From: Massospora cicadina
Taxonomy: Eukaryota; Entomophthoromycota; Entomophthoromycetes; Entomophthorales; Entomophthoraceae
DNA length: 64,000 nucleotides
Assembly: GCA_022478985.1 (NCBI GenBank)
Contig: JAKSZP010017457.1
Span: 1-64,000 of the forward strand
Direction: 5' to 3'
Of the stretch, positions 42,508 to 53,317 are shown in pieces. Positions within the stretch are counted from its first letter, which is position 1; each line of letters opens with the position of its first letter. Position numbers and translations under genes: made by a program. Under the pieces are notes generated by a model. It was not told the origin of the DNA, made no database searches, and saw only the letters and a program-made list of their open reading frames with translations.

Positions 42508-44234
42508 TGTCATGGAAGCAGAAAATAAAATTGAGATCAGCATGCCAGTTTGGGTGCGTGAGCACCCAATAAGCAACTCAGAATTCTAGGGGCATTTTTA
42601 TCCAAATGGCTTATTAGTGGGCGTGGAGATAAGTGGATAGGGAGTGTTGACTAGCAACTACAATAACCATCATCTCAACCAGTAACCAGATTGTGGCTAC
42701 CAGAGTGGAAGAAGATTTTGCCACATATAACTCTTCAAGGAGCCATGGAGAGCATAGGATGTGCTGAGGAACCACTGGTGTGGAGCGAGTGGCAAGGTCA
42801 CAAAATCTCACCCAACGGAACGAAATTATCTCCAACAATAATGGGACGTCTCAACTTCAGAGGGCGTCCTTAAGTAGAGATATACCCAACATGCCACTTG
42901 CTTGGTAACCCTATTTGATGAGGAGAGGCAGCAGTGTTATAATAATAGCCACTAAGTCGCAGTTGTTGCGCAACCCTGGAACATGATTCTGTGTAGCAGC
43001 TGCAACTGAAACAGGGAAAATTCTACAACTGTAAAATTTATCTGATAAGAGAATTTGTTTATTTCAAACAAAAATTTAGAAATTGACTGACACCTGTACC
43101 AGTGAGGGATGTTTGTCTTAAGTCCTAGGGACTTAAGGAATAAATGAAAGTGTATGAACGAAGGTATCATGATCCCACGGGTTAGACCATCTAGTACTAA
43201 AAAAAAGGTATCATGATACCAACTGATTTTGGTTGAATGAGATTTGCAACTAACTCAATGCTGAATCAACCTTCCTCTGGCCACCTGACTTTCTCTAATT
43301 TTGGACTAAATTTTCCTCCAACCATAATTCCGCTTAGCAGATCAGTGACGCTTTGTTTGGCAGGTACTGGTTGTGCCCATGGCAGGCCATGTAAGCATAT
43401 TCCCATTAAGTATTAAAGGAATTTATCGCCCTCAATTTCACTGAAGTCATAATCATTTTTATCTAGATTTTTAACTCTTCAGAGGAACCTGTAATTGTAC
43501 TGGAATTAAATTCCTTGATTGATTCATATTCTTTGTCTCTTCAGCAGAACACAAAATTATCACTGGGGTAGGTTCTCGCCACTTTCCTTCAGACTGCGTC
43601 CTCATACCATTTCTACTTCCACGCACACACCCTGATCCACTTGAGCAATTCTTGCTTAGTCAGATAGGGGACAGGGGCAACCTTGAGGGGGTATTTCATC
43701 ACCTACCTCTCGTCACCACATGGCTAAATTGTCCTGAACTAAAATGGGGATGGCTGCCTTTTGGTCCTTTTTTGGTGCAGAATGATAATGCCTTGCAATT
43801 GAGGCTCAGAGGGTCATCCCTCAGACTTAAACTGAGGGGCCAACCCATAAGGCGTCTCCATTGGTTCCTGCATGCTGATAAATCCTGATCAAAATTTCAA
43901 ATTGCACCTTTAATGGCAGGTTTGACTAGAGAGGGTTTAAAAGTTTACTCAGCAATGTTCAACTCAGTAGCAAAACTCAATTTACTATTGTTTTATTTTA
44001 CAAAAAAGCAATTTAGTCTATTTTTTTGAGGACTATCACTGTTACGTTCTTCATTAACTCTTTTGGAATTAATACTATTAGCCCTCATCAATAGTTTTTT
44101 TTAAATAATCGGTCGCCAAGTTTGAGATATAATAGTATTAGCTCTCAGAGCTTCTAATGATTAAACCTAACATATCCCCTAGACCATGGCTCTTGGTACT
44201 TCAACGCTGACCCTCTTAAAGTTTAAAGACTTAC
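42508..44234 (-). repeat. G6 5' LTR, right boundary uncertain
   Basis: Starts on the plus strand TGTCATGGAAGCAG and continues with CATGCCAGT, AGCACCCAATAAGCAACTCAGAATTCTAGG-like sequence in pieces, aligning with the inverted end of the G3 LTR for the first 100 bases. Beyond about 42650 I cannot follow the alignment. GACTTACA at 44227-44234 could be the far end. It holds a LINE-C micro-insertion at 43174-43204. No coding capacity seen in 42840-44420. Confidence 0.4.
43161..43217 (+). mobile_element. Extremely 5'-truncated LINE-C insertion (31 bp) with target-site duplication
   Basis: AAGGTATCATGAT at 43161-43173 and 43205-43217 flanks 31 bases containing ACCATCTAGTACTAAAAAA, which is the 3' end of LINE-C (50854-50873). 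The arrangement of 3' end, A tail and 13-bp direct repeat is that of target-primed reverse transcription that aborted almost at once. Confidence 0.85.
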
Positions 44235-44405
44235 AAATACTGGATCTTCCATATCTCATGTAATTTCATATTTCTATTTACAGGATCAATAGAATACTAA
44301 TCACTTATTATTTTACAAGAGTAACCCATTGAAACCCTAGGCTGATGTCAAATAATCTAACTTTTGCTATTTTTCAATTGCCTTGCCTTGGTTAAAAACA
44401 AAATT

Positions 44406-44421
44406 AAGATTGAGTGTTACA
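44406..44421. repeat. LINE-C target-site duplication, left
   Basis: AAGATTGAGTGTTACA, identical to 50874-50889. Confidence 0.93.
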
Positions 44422-44508
44422 TTTTTTCTGCTAAGCATCACTTTTCAAAAATCAATTCAGCCTGAAATTTAGCTCCACTAAAGAGATTTACGAAAACTAT
44501 TAGCAAAT

Positions 44509-47273
44509 ATGGCGGGAAACCCCGCAAAAGAACCCGCAGGCTATGCCAAACGAGCCAGCACCACCCCCAAACGAAGCAACCCTCGGTTACCCACCTCAGG
44601 GTCAACCAGAATCACCCGCTCTCAAGCAGCAGCCATGAAAGCAGGCACCACCCCCCAACCTGGAGCTACTCCAACTAGCGCCAGTTCACCTGATCGCACT
44701 TCTGCAACCTGCACGCCTAACAGCTCTGTGTGTGCTGCCTCCCACCAACCCGCTGGGCCCCCTCCAACCAAGGAGGCCATCACCCACGCTGTTTTAATGG
44801 CGTCTGCTCAGTTGAATGCAACTCAGCCCATCCAGACATTCACCTCCCCCATTGTGTCAGCTAATTCAGCCCCATCTATTATTGCTGACGCCGTGTTTCT
44901 GGCTCCCTCCATGAGGGGCGATACCCAGCTACCTGGCCCCCAAATCCTCAGATGTAAGGTTGGATTAGCTGCACATTCTGGTTCACTAAGCACCAAATTG
45001 GGACAATCTACTCTTCCCAATGAGGATTCAAATGGTTCGGATTTTGGAACTTCACACCAGTTCCAATCTCACCCGTCCCATTTAAACCCCGTAATTGGCA
45101 CTTCTCAAGTTGGCACTTTATTGCAATATGCTGAAAACGACCAATTCACTAATCAGCCAATGAGTTTTGCCCACGAAATCACAGCAAACACTCGGGCTGA
45201 ATTTACCCAAATAGATTGGGATGGTGATGAAACATCTCCCTCCTCCCAATTGGCTGGAGTTAATTCCAATCTGGATGGGACTCCCCAATTTAGCGAGGCC
45301 CAACAATCACCTGACCCCAAACCCTCGGATGTAAGGTTGGATTAGCCGCACATTCTGGTTCACTAAGCACCAAATTGGGACAATCTACTCTTCCCAATGG
45401 GGATTTAAATGGTTCAGATTTTGGAACTTCACACCAGTCCCAATCTCACCCGTCCCATTTAAACCCCATAATCGGCACTTCTCAAGTCGGCACTTTATCT
45501 CAATATGCTGAAAATGACCAATTCACCAATCAGCCAGTGAGTTTTGCCCACGAAATTACAGCAAACACTCGGGCTGAATTTACCCAAATAGATTGGGATG
45601 GTGATGAAACATCTCCCTCCTCCCAACTGGCTGGAGTTAATTCCAATCTGGATGGGCCTCCCCAATTTAGCAAGGCCCAACAAACCGCCCCTCAATTTAA
45701 TATGACGCCAGCAACTGCTGTAACATTCCAGAAACAAGGGAACTCCACAAACTTGTCCAAACCACCAGCTCACACTCAACCTGCAATAGCAGCCCAAAGC
45801 AAACACAAACGTACCAAAGGAGCCACTGGGGCGTGGCAAAAACCTCTGGCACCAACGCTACCCAAATCTGATCCCCGTGAAGTGGCGTTTATTGCCGATG
45901 TTAAGAAGAAATGGGCCGAAACTAGAGCGCAAAAAGCTCTACCTCGCTCAACCTTCTCCCTCGCAATTCGCCTTTATTATGGGCATAACCCTGTTGAATT
46001 CTATACAGAGGATTACTTCTCATACTTTGCAGCGATTGCGGAGACATTCCCTATTAACACCACCATCCATGAATCAGTGGAGGGCCACTACATCGATGTG
46101 GGCTTCACTGAAGCTGCCCTTGCTGACCATGCTGCCACCCTCCAGGTCATTATTCCACGCGGATCTCTTCACATCTCCCGCACACGCTCTCACCTGGAGA
46201 AAATTTCATGGGTTACTTTTTCCAACCTACCAACGACTGTTGATCCTGAGTCTCTTAAACTGGCACTCCGTCGTGGTTTAATGGAGTTTGGGTCTGTTCT
46301 TTCAGTGGACTTTAGCGTCCCCTCTTACTATGCTCCCACTCAAAGAGCTCGCACTGCTAGGGCGTCATTCATCCCCTCCCCCACTGTATCCCGTAACATT
46401 GAGGTTATTCCTCGTGTGGCGGTAGTTGGGGCATGCCCTGAGATCTTTTTTGTCGACCCTGATCAGGCGCGCCCCCGGTGTTCATGGTGTAACGCCCTTG
46501 GACACTTGTATAGTGGCTGCACAGCTCGAAAACAAGCCCTCTTAGCCACCACCCAGGGGCCTAAACCAGGCCAAAAACGATCCCACGTGGCTGCAGCAGC
46601 AATTCCACAACCCACACAATGGGTTCCCATTCAAGACCTGTCCCCTGAGGCCTTATGCCTAGCAGTTGAAACAGCTAACCCCACTATTGGTGTGGGATAC
46701 CTTCGCGCTCATGCCCCCCTTCCAATGGGCACCCCCTCCAATCTCCCAGAGTCAACTCCCTCTCTCACCAAGCGCAAGGCATCTCCCACAGGGTGCCCCT
46801 CGTCAGCCACCCCCACTCAGGGCTCCGCGGCACCCCCACCAACCCCCACCAGCGATTTATCGCATCAGCCCTCAGCTCCCAATGGAGCTATGCCCACCAG
46901 CATGGACTGGCAACTCGCGGCCTGCAGTAGAAGTGCCACCTCAAAGAGTCTTACCCCAACCCCACAGTCCATTTCGCGCGGATCCTTTGCAGTGTTAGAG
47001 GAAGTGAATATGGACTCAGACTCATCAAATGGGGACACCGCGGAGGTCACCATTGAGCACCCTCAGGTCCTTCCCCTGCAACGGAGCGGGGGCAGCATCC
47101 TAGGCTGGCTTACTGGGTCCTCCGCCCCCCCACCCTCTCCTTCCCCTCAGAGCCCTCGACGCACCTCACGGATTGCAGCTAATAGTCAAGCTAAAGGACT
47201 CAAAACTAGCCGCCTCACAGCAGCAGGTTTAAGCGCTGGCAACCCCCCAGGACATGGAGGGGAACAGCTATGA
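44509..47273 (+). pseudogene. LINE-C ORF1 (CCHC protein), interrupted by a tandem duplication
   Basis: ATG at 44509, 87 bp from the element start. Order: Ser/Thr/Pro-rich basic N-terminus with ITRSQAAAMK, a Ser/Gln-rich region duplicated in tandem (44951-45327 and 45328-45704), a folded region (FSLAIRLYYGHNPVEFY, then an RRM-like stretch), the knuckle CSWCNALGHLYSGC (CX2CX4HX4C) near 46480-46520, and a long Pro/Ser-rich C-terminus. The 377-bp duplication shifts phase, so translation from the ATG ends at 45345; the downstream frame 45375-47273 is open for 632 codons. Without it ORF1 would be 795 codons plus stop. Confidence 0.88.
44951..45704 (+). repeat. 377-bp tandem duplication within LINE-C ORF1
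   Basis: GATGTAAGGTTGGATTAG starts at 44951 and 45328, and the two units run in parallel with roughly 5% mismatches. 377 is not a multiple of 3, so it breaks ORF1. Confidence 0.9.
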
Positions 47274-50200
47274 GTCCCCATGGCAGCACCCTGGCCCTGT
47301 AATCCATCAACGCAAATGGGTTGCGGGACTTTAAGCGGAGAGCCCGCCTCCTCCGAAACTTCAGGTCAGCACAAATTGACATCGCTGCTGTCCAGGAGCC
47401 CCATATCCTCCCCTCACGAACAATCTGCATGGAATGAACAGTTTGGAGGCAACTCCTTCTGGACAAACCATGCCGCCCTTATTGTTTTGAATCCCCGGGT
47501 TAAAACCCATTCTTTTTCACAATATCTAGGTGGCCGCCTCATACTGGCCAAGCTCACCACTCCTGACTTCTCCTTCTTCGCTGCAAGCATCTACCTGCCT
47601 AATGCAGGTCAGAAGCAAAATTGGCTCTTGGAAGAGCTCCTCCAACTCAATCTCCCACGGAATACAGTCCTCTTAGGAGATTTCAACACAACCATAAGTC
47701 GCGTCCGTGACTCTAACCCCCCTGCAGCAAAGGAACGCCCTGGATCAAGTCGCCTCCAGGATTTCCTTCGCCTGAGTGGCTTTATAGATGCGCTTCCACC
47801 CTCCGCGTCTGGCCTAGGTTGCATGACTAGGATCCAGTATGATGGAGGAGCTTTCCAGTCAGCGTCACGCATAGATATGGCACTGATTGGCCCCCTGCTA
47901 ATTGGCCGCGTCTCCTCTCCCATCTCTCGTGACAACCATCTGAGTGATCACAGGTCACTCACCGTTGTCCTCACCACCACACTTAGACCGTCGCGTAGGT
48001 TCTGGCCTAGGGTTGCCCCAGCTCTTCTCAACAACCCCTTCATTAAGGAGAAGCTGTCTATGACCATCCGGGAGACTCTCACCTCCCCCCACCCCACCTG
48101 CTTGACCACAAGGCTAGATGGGCGGTGACCAAGGAGGGCATCACCCGCGTTGCTTACAACTGTGCCAAAGCCCAGATGACTGCAGCTCGCGCCAGAGTCA
48201 AAAGGGCGGAAGCTAGAATCAGACATCTAGAGCGAAACTGCCAGCCTTCGCCCTCTCCCAGATGGTTGGAAGACTGGGAAGCGGCGCAGGAAGCACTCCG
48301 CTTGGAGCTCACACTGCAGGAAGAACGGGCAGCAAACTTTACAACATCTCGTTACTATGCTCAATGGGAACGCCCCACCCGCTTCTTCTTTCAGAAACAG
48401 AAAGCCCGGTCAAAAGCGCAGGATATTACTGCACTGAAGATTGGCACTACAACCACTCCAGATAAGGAGGAATTCACGCAGGAACTACACCGCTTCTACT
48501 CCAGCCTCTTCCATGCCACCCAGGTGGACCCATCGGACATCCAAGACTTCCTGTGGCGGGCTCCAGAGCCGCCCATTGACCCACGGGCTGATGAGGCTCT
48601 ACTGGCGCCTATTTCCATCCAGGAGGTGATGGAAACCCTTCTGAAATCCCCACGGCTTTTAGCCCCAGGCCCAGACGGAATACCCTTTGAAGTGTACCTT
48701 CTGGAACCTGCAGTGATAGCCAGAACCCTCCGCGACCTCTTCGCTGCACTCTTGGTGAATGGCGAGGTCCTCCCCGACTCCAGAGGCTCAATCACGACCC
48801 TCATTCACAAGAAGTCAGACCGTGAGAACCTGGCGAACTGGCGCCCCATAGCGTTGATCAACACAGACCACAAGCTCTTCACGAAGCTTCTGGCCAACCG
48901 CATCACCAAATGGGTGTCACCTCGCCTCTCCCCATCCCAGTACGGTTTTATTCCGGGGAGGTCGTTATGGGACAACTATAATGACCTTCACGTGACTTTG
49001 ACTGCTAACTCTCGTAAGGTGAATGGCTTTGTGGCTCTTCTGGATATGGAGAAAGCATATGATCGGGTAGCCTGGAAGTATATTGATGCTTCCCTGGCCC
49101 GCTTCCATCTCCCACCCGCAGCTAGGCGCTGGATATCATCGCTCTATGACCAGCTCCACACCAGAGTCCTGGCGCCAATGGGTTTTACAGTGGCAGTACC
49201 AGTTGGACAAGGTCTCCGGCAAGGGGACCCCCTGAGCCCTATCCTTTTTAACATCACCCTTGACCCCCTCTTGGCCTCCTTACAGGACAAGCTAACAGGG
49301 ATTCTGGTCCCAGGTAAAGCCCCCACACGCACCATGGCATTTGCAGATGACACTGCCATTGCATTTGGCTGCCCTGGGGATGTTGCCCTCGCTGCTGTGA
49401 CCATTGAGAGGTACACCAAGGCGTCCAACGCCATGGTCAACACCTCCAAGACAACAGTTGTACAGGTCAGCTCCCCCACCTTCCCCCCACCATTTGGTAT
49501 AGAACCTGTGCGCGGTAACTTCCGTCACCTGGGCGTTCTCACCAACCAACAAGGAGTTGCGCTAAAAGACAATAAGGACTTGCTCCTTGCAGCAGTTAAC
49601 TCCAGGATTGCCAGCTGGAACCGGTGGCACATCACCCCCCAGGGTCGAGCTCTGATGGCCAATGTGTTCCTCCTCTCCAAAGTCTGGTTCCTAGCGCACG
49701 TCTGCCCATTCACAGATGCCTTTTATACGCGGCTCAATGTACTCCTCCGCTGTTGGATCTGGGGCTCAAACCATCCATCAATAGCCCTCTCAACCATTGC
49801 CCGACCCTGCAATGAAGGGGGCCTAGGGCTTCTGGACACGCGATCCCACGCCACCACAATCTTCCTGAAGTTCCTATGGCCGATTGTCTGCTGGGACGCG
49901 ACCCCCATGCCCCAATGGGCGCCCGCCCTCCGCCAGTCAGTGTCAGCAGCTCTGGGTCTTCCTAGAGCATCTCTGACCTCATTAGGGGAGTGGCTCACAA
50001 ACCACCCAGGCCATCGCCTAAAACCATCCTCATCCCCCTACTGGAACCAGGCTCTCCTTGCCCTGAAACGAGTAGGCGCGCGGATCCATCATGCCTTCCC
50101 ATACAGAAGGGAAGGCCCTGGCCTCAGCCCACGTCGCCATGCAATTGTGCACAATGGACAAGTTGTCACAACTCGCCTCAACCCCCAAGATCGTCCTCCC

Positions 50201-50803
50201 ATCCGCCCAAGACTCCTTGAGCTCCTCCCTCCCTCCGTGAGATTTGACCTTAAGGAATTGTGGAAGGACGTCTATCACCCCATCCTGTCAGCAAAGGTGT
50301 CCAACACCTTATGGAGAGTGCTCCACTGTTCATACAGGACAGAGGACCGGACTGGCCCTACCTTCCAGCACCGAAGCTGCCCCCGCTGTGTGGAGCCTAT
50401 TGACTCCCACCTCCATCGTTTTTTCACCTGTCCAGGTGTCGCCGCATTTTGGCCAAAGGCCCGCGCGCTCCTCCATGCTCAGCCCTGGTCTGGACACCCT
50501 GTGCAAGACCTCATGTTTGAGCAGACATTACCTGGTTGCCAATGACCCCTCCGTGTCCTCGCCTATGCCACAGCCATCTGGACCATCCATAACTCCTTCC
50601 TTCGTGCTGCCTTTGACCAGCAGGTGTGGACCCTTCCACACATGATCACCCACTTTCAGGTACACTTTGAGATGGCCCTGAAGGTCTGCACTATGTCGCC
50701 AACCCTCCCCGCTCAGTTGTCACTGCAGCACGGCTCTGGCGCGCAAACCCCCCTCCCTTTCTCGATGCCTCCTCCCTCCCCTTCCCTCGCCTCAGGCTCT
50801 TAG
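47270..50803 (+). pseudogene. LINE-C ORF2 (endonuclease, RT, CCHC), four lesions
   Basis: The ATG at 47270 overlaps the ORF1 TGA as ATGA. Codon 11 is TAA (47300-47302). SINANGLRDFKRRARLL and AAVQEPH (Glu) follow, then a +1 shift near 47430 into the frame carrying LLGDFN, SRIDMALI and SDHRSL; a -1 shift in a C run near 48085 restores the first frame. 48125-50545 is open: PDGIPFEVYL, ANWRPIAL, GFIPGRSLWDN, LLDMEKAYDRVAW, GLRQGDPLSPILFN, FADD (49340-49351) and CPRCVEPIDSHLHRFFTC. TGA at 50543-50545 precedes a homologous C-terminus (AIWTIHNSF) to TAG at 50801. Confidence 0.92.
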
Positions 50804-50873
50804 GAGCCCAGGCGTAATTCAATAAACATCAATGAATCCCCCCCTTGGGTTGGGACCATCTAGTACTAAAAAA

Positions 50874-50889
50874 AAGATTGAGTGTTACA
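50874..50889. repeat. LINE-C target-site duplication, right
   Basis: AAGATTGAGTGTTACA, identical to 44406-44421. Confidence 0.93.
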
Positions 50890-51436
50890 GTTTAAAACTG
50901 ACTTAGATCTTTATTTTCACTTTTTACCTAGTTATGATTAAGTATGGCAACCCCTAGAATGTTTACATGTTGAGAAAGAATTGACAAGGTTTTCAAGAGC
51001 CAAGTGGAATTCATAGAGCCTGCTTTCCCCCTCTTGTTAACCCAAAAACAGTATCAATCACCTAGATGAAATGCATAAGGATTAAAATTCTTTTGCATTT
51101 TTTATTTAATTCAAAAAAATTACTACCCAGAAACAAATAGTAGATGACACCATTTTCCCAACATGGAGTATCCTCTTAAAACCGTGTTAATGAAAATTTT
51201 GCTGCTTCAAATGGCAACTACAACTTACACCCCAATTGATGCATTTTACTTAATAACACCCAATTAAAGATAGCATATTTTAACACGCTTATAATTGATA
51301 AAATCCATTGTTTTATCTTAGTGTAAAATTCTGATGAGCACAATATTCACTATATCTATGATATGAAATTAGTTTAAATCTGTCTAATCACCAATCATTG
51401 TTCAGGGATATCTGCCTATAAAAAATTAGTTGGTTT
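50890..51436. other. AT-rich stretch without recognisable features
   Basis: No open frame above the noise, no repeat partner seen in the window. Confidence 0.5.
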
Positions 51437-51577
51437 TAGGGAGTGGAAGGCGAGTCATCAGGGTGTACAGCTGCCAATATGAAAGTTGCAGGTTTGACTG
51501 ACACCCTCATCACATTTTTTGAGGTACATTCCAAAGGATGCTAATGGCAGTTAATAGATCTAAAAACATGAAAACCT

Positions 51578-51877
51578 AGGGGGTGGAAGGCGAGTCAATA
51601 GGGCATATGGCTACCAATCAGAAGGTTGCAGGTTTGATTCCCGCCCTTCACACATTAATTGGGGTGCCAGCTGAAGGAAGCTATTGGCGGTTAGTAGGTA
51701 TAATAACACAAAAACCTTACCCATGACATAACCAGAAAAATCTGAGTCCCAATCCGGAGGTGAAAAAAAACTTCTATGACAGAGTTGACCCTGCTCAGGT
51801 TACATGTTGATACTTTCTTTCTCTATTTTGGTAATGTCCATCCCCTGGTCAGCTTGCCTCAAATAAATAAAAAAAAT
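51578..51877 (+). mobile_element. SINE copy 2, full length (300 bp), tRNA-derived
   Basis: 5' tRNA-like head (51582-51655): GTGGAAGG and CCCTTCAC can pair as an acceptor stem, B box GGTTTGATTCC at 51631, and CTACCAATCAGAAGG resembles an anticodon arm with CCA in the loop (Trp-like, tentative). Unrelated body, then a 31-base LINE-type tail (51830-51860) and AAATAAATAAAAAAAATAAA. Flanked by AAAAACATGAAAACCT (51562-51577) and AAAAACACGAAAACCT (51878-51893). Transcription by RNA polymerase III is expected from the boxes. Confidence 0.85.
51830..51860 (+). other. SINE 3' tail shared with LINE-B and LINE-A
   Basis: 27/31 identical to LINE-B 28507-28537 (minus) and 24/31 to LINE-A 4105-4135. Core TCCCCTGGTCAGCTT. 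Confidence 0.78.
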
Positions 51878-52639
51878 AAAAACACGAAAACCTTACAATG
51901 ATGTAACCATAAAATTCAAGTTTTAATCCAGATGTGGAAATCTTTCTTCAACGGAGATGACCCTGCACAAGTTTCATGTCTATGCTTTCTTTCTTTCTCT
52001 ATTTCAGTAATTTCCATCCCCTGTTGGCTTGCATCAAATAAATATATAATTTGTTTCTTTTATTGTTGGGGAAGAAACTAAATGTTAATGCTTATTAACT
52101 CTTAATCAAGCACAATTGATGATAATGGTTGTATGTGGAATCTGTTGTTGGCTTCTTTTGTCAATAATTAAGTTCCATGTGTGGATCAAACGAGATGAGC
52201 TGCCAATTATTTGTTTATTTGGTGTAAGCCATCCATAGGATGGACATTAGTAAAGCTCAGTGGAGCAAATTAAGCTAAAGAAAAATAAAAAATGAGCAGA
52301 ACAAGACAAATGGATCACTCAAACTGACATAAAATTCCAAAATTAAAAAAAACAAGTTCAGAAGCGTTAAACCACTAGCCATCTATAGCGGAGGGTGAAG
52401 GGGGATTATGAGGCTCATTATCCTCATATGGAGTATAAAGGGTATGGCATAAATACAAGAGTATGGGTATGGGTAAACCCTTAAGGTATGGGTCAAGGTA
52501 GCAAAGTGGGGCTTGTAACTTGATCTTTCCTATGAGAAGAGTGGTGACATATTCAGAGTGGGTTTTCTCAGCCTCAAGGCGCTCTTTGGGGATGGTAGTG
52601 AAGGTGGAAATATTATTGTTGGTGATGAAGGGTTTAAGG

Positions 52640-53070
52640 CCAAAGTTTGCAGCATCTGCAAATTTTATACTGCTTCAATGGCAACTTGCTGAAAGTGGAG
52701 CTGTTATTTTTTATGTGTTGGGTGCATGGTGTGGAGGACAAGAGGGGGCAGGCCCTTGGTTAAGACTGCAACTGACTTTACATCATCCTTTTGGAGGGGA
52801 CAACACTCAAGGGAAGCAACAGCCTCTTCAGTGAGTTGGTGTTGATTCTAAAATGGGTCAGTATCAGGGAAAAGTGCTTAATGATGAGGTGAGAACTGGG
52901 ATGCATAATCAGCATTGAGGTATAGTTCAAAGCCAGGGTCCTCAACCAAGTCAGGGACAGGATTTCTAAATTTATTAACTTCCTTTAAATAATCTTAGAA
53001 ATTTAGTTTAAATATCTTTGGTTTAGCAGCATATGGTTTGGATGGTAGGTGATTGTTTTTAAAGATCTAA
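52640..53070 (-). pseudogene. Degraded coding sequence of unknown type
   Basis: Minus-strand frame with a few stops reading YAAKPKIFKLNF, then NKFRNPVPDLVEDPGFELYL, LTEEAVASLECCPLQKDDVK and VLTKGLPPLVLHTMHPTHKK. The composition looks protein-coding, and the length and position near an LTR suggest a Gag or linker remnant, but I do not recognise a family. Confidence 0.4.
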
Positions 53071-53317
53071 CGGGGTCCAAGAAGGGGCCTGATCTGTTGG
53101 AAAAGGAGGGGGTTTGGTGATAAGGCACCTGATTGGTTAATACAGGGAAGCTTCAACAACTTCCTTGGGGGAAAGAGGGAAATTTTGTGTCCCATACAAA
53201 AAAGTTGTAGTATCAATGATGGATATAATGGGAGTAATTGGTGTCAACCATGTCTCAGTTGATGGAGAGGAAGAGCCATTTTGATAGGTCCAGATTAAAA
53301 CAGGTGGGGCAGATGGT

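Larger units (their letters stand above)
44422..50873 (+). mobile_element. LINE-C, full-length L1-like element (6.45 kb)
   Basis: Starts TTTTTCTGCTAAGC and ends ACCATCTAGTACTAAAAAAA, with a perfect 16-bp target-site duplication. ORF1 and ORF2 are much better preserved than in LINE-A or -B: one RT frame of 806 codons. GC-richer than its surroundings. Ends in a short A run, unlike LINE-A/B, whose tails carry the shared 31-base block. Lesions: a 377-bp tandem duplication in ORF1, and stops and two frameshifts in ORF2. Confidence 0.95.
51437..52040 (+). mobile_element. SINE copy 1, interrupted by SINE copy 2
   Basis: Head 51437-51577 (tRNA-like, B box GGTTTGACTG at 51491) and tail 51894-52040, ending TTTCCATCCCCTGTTGGCTT and a (AAATA)n-like end. 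The two parts fit together at the 16-base duplication that flanks copy 2. About 290 bp when rejoined. Confidence 0.8.

Noticed and set aside
44227..44234. GACTTACA as the definite outer end of the G6 LTR
   Set aside because: Only the terminal 8 bases match; the next 60 bases do not resemble the G3 LTR start, so the boundary is left uncertain.
52465..52505. GTATGGGTATGGGTAAACCC-like stretch as telomeric repeat
   Set aside because: Only two irregular units; not a telomere array.
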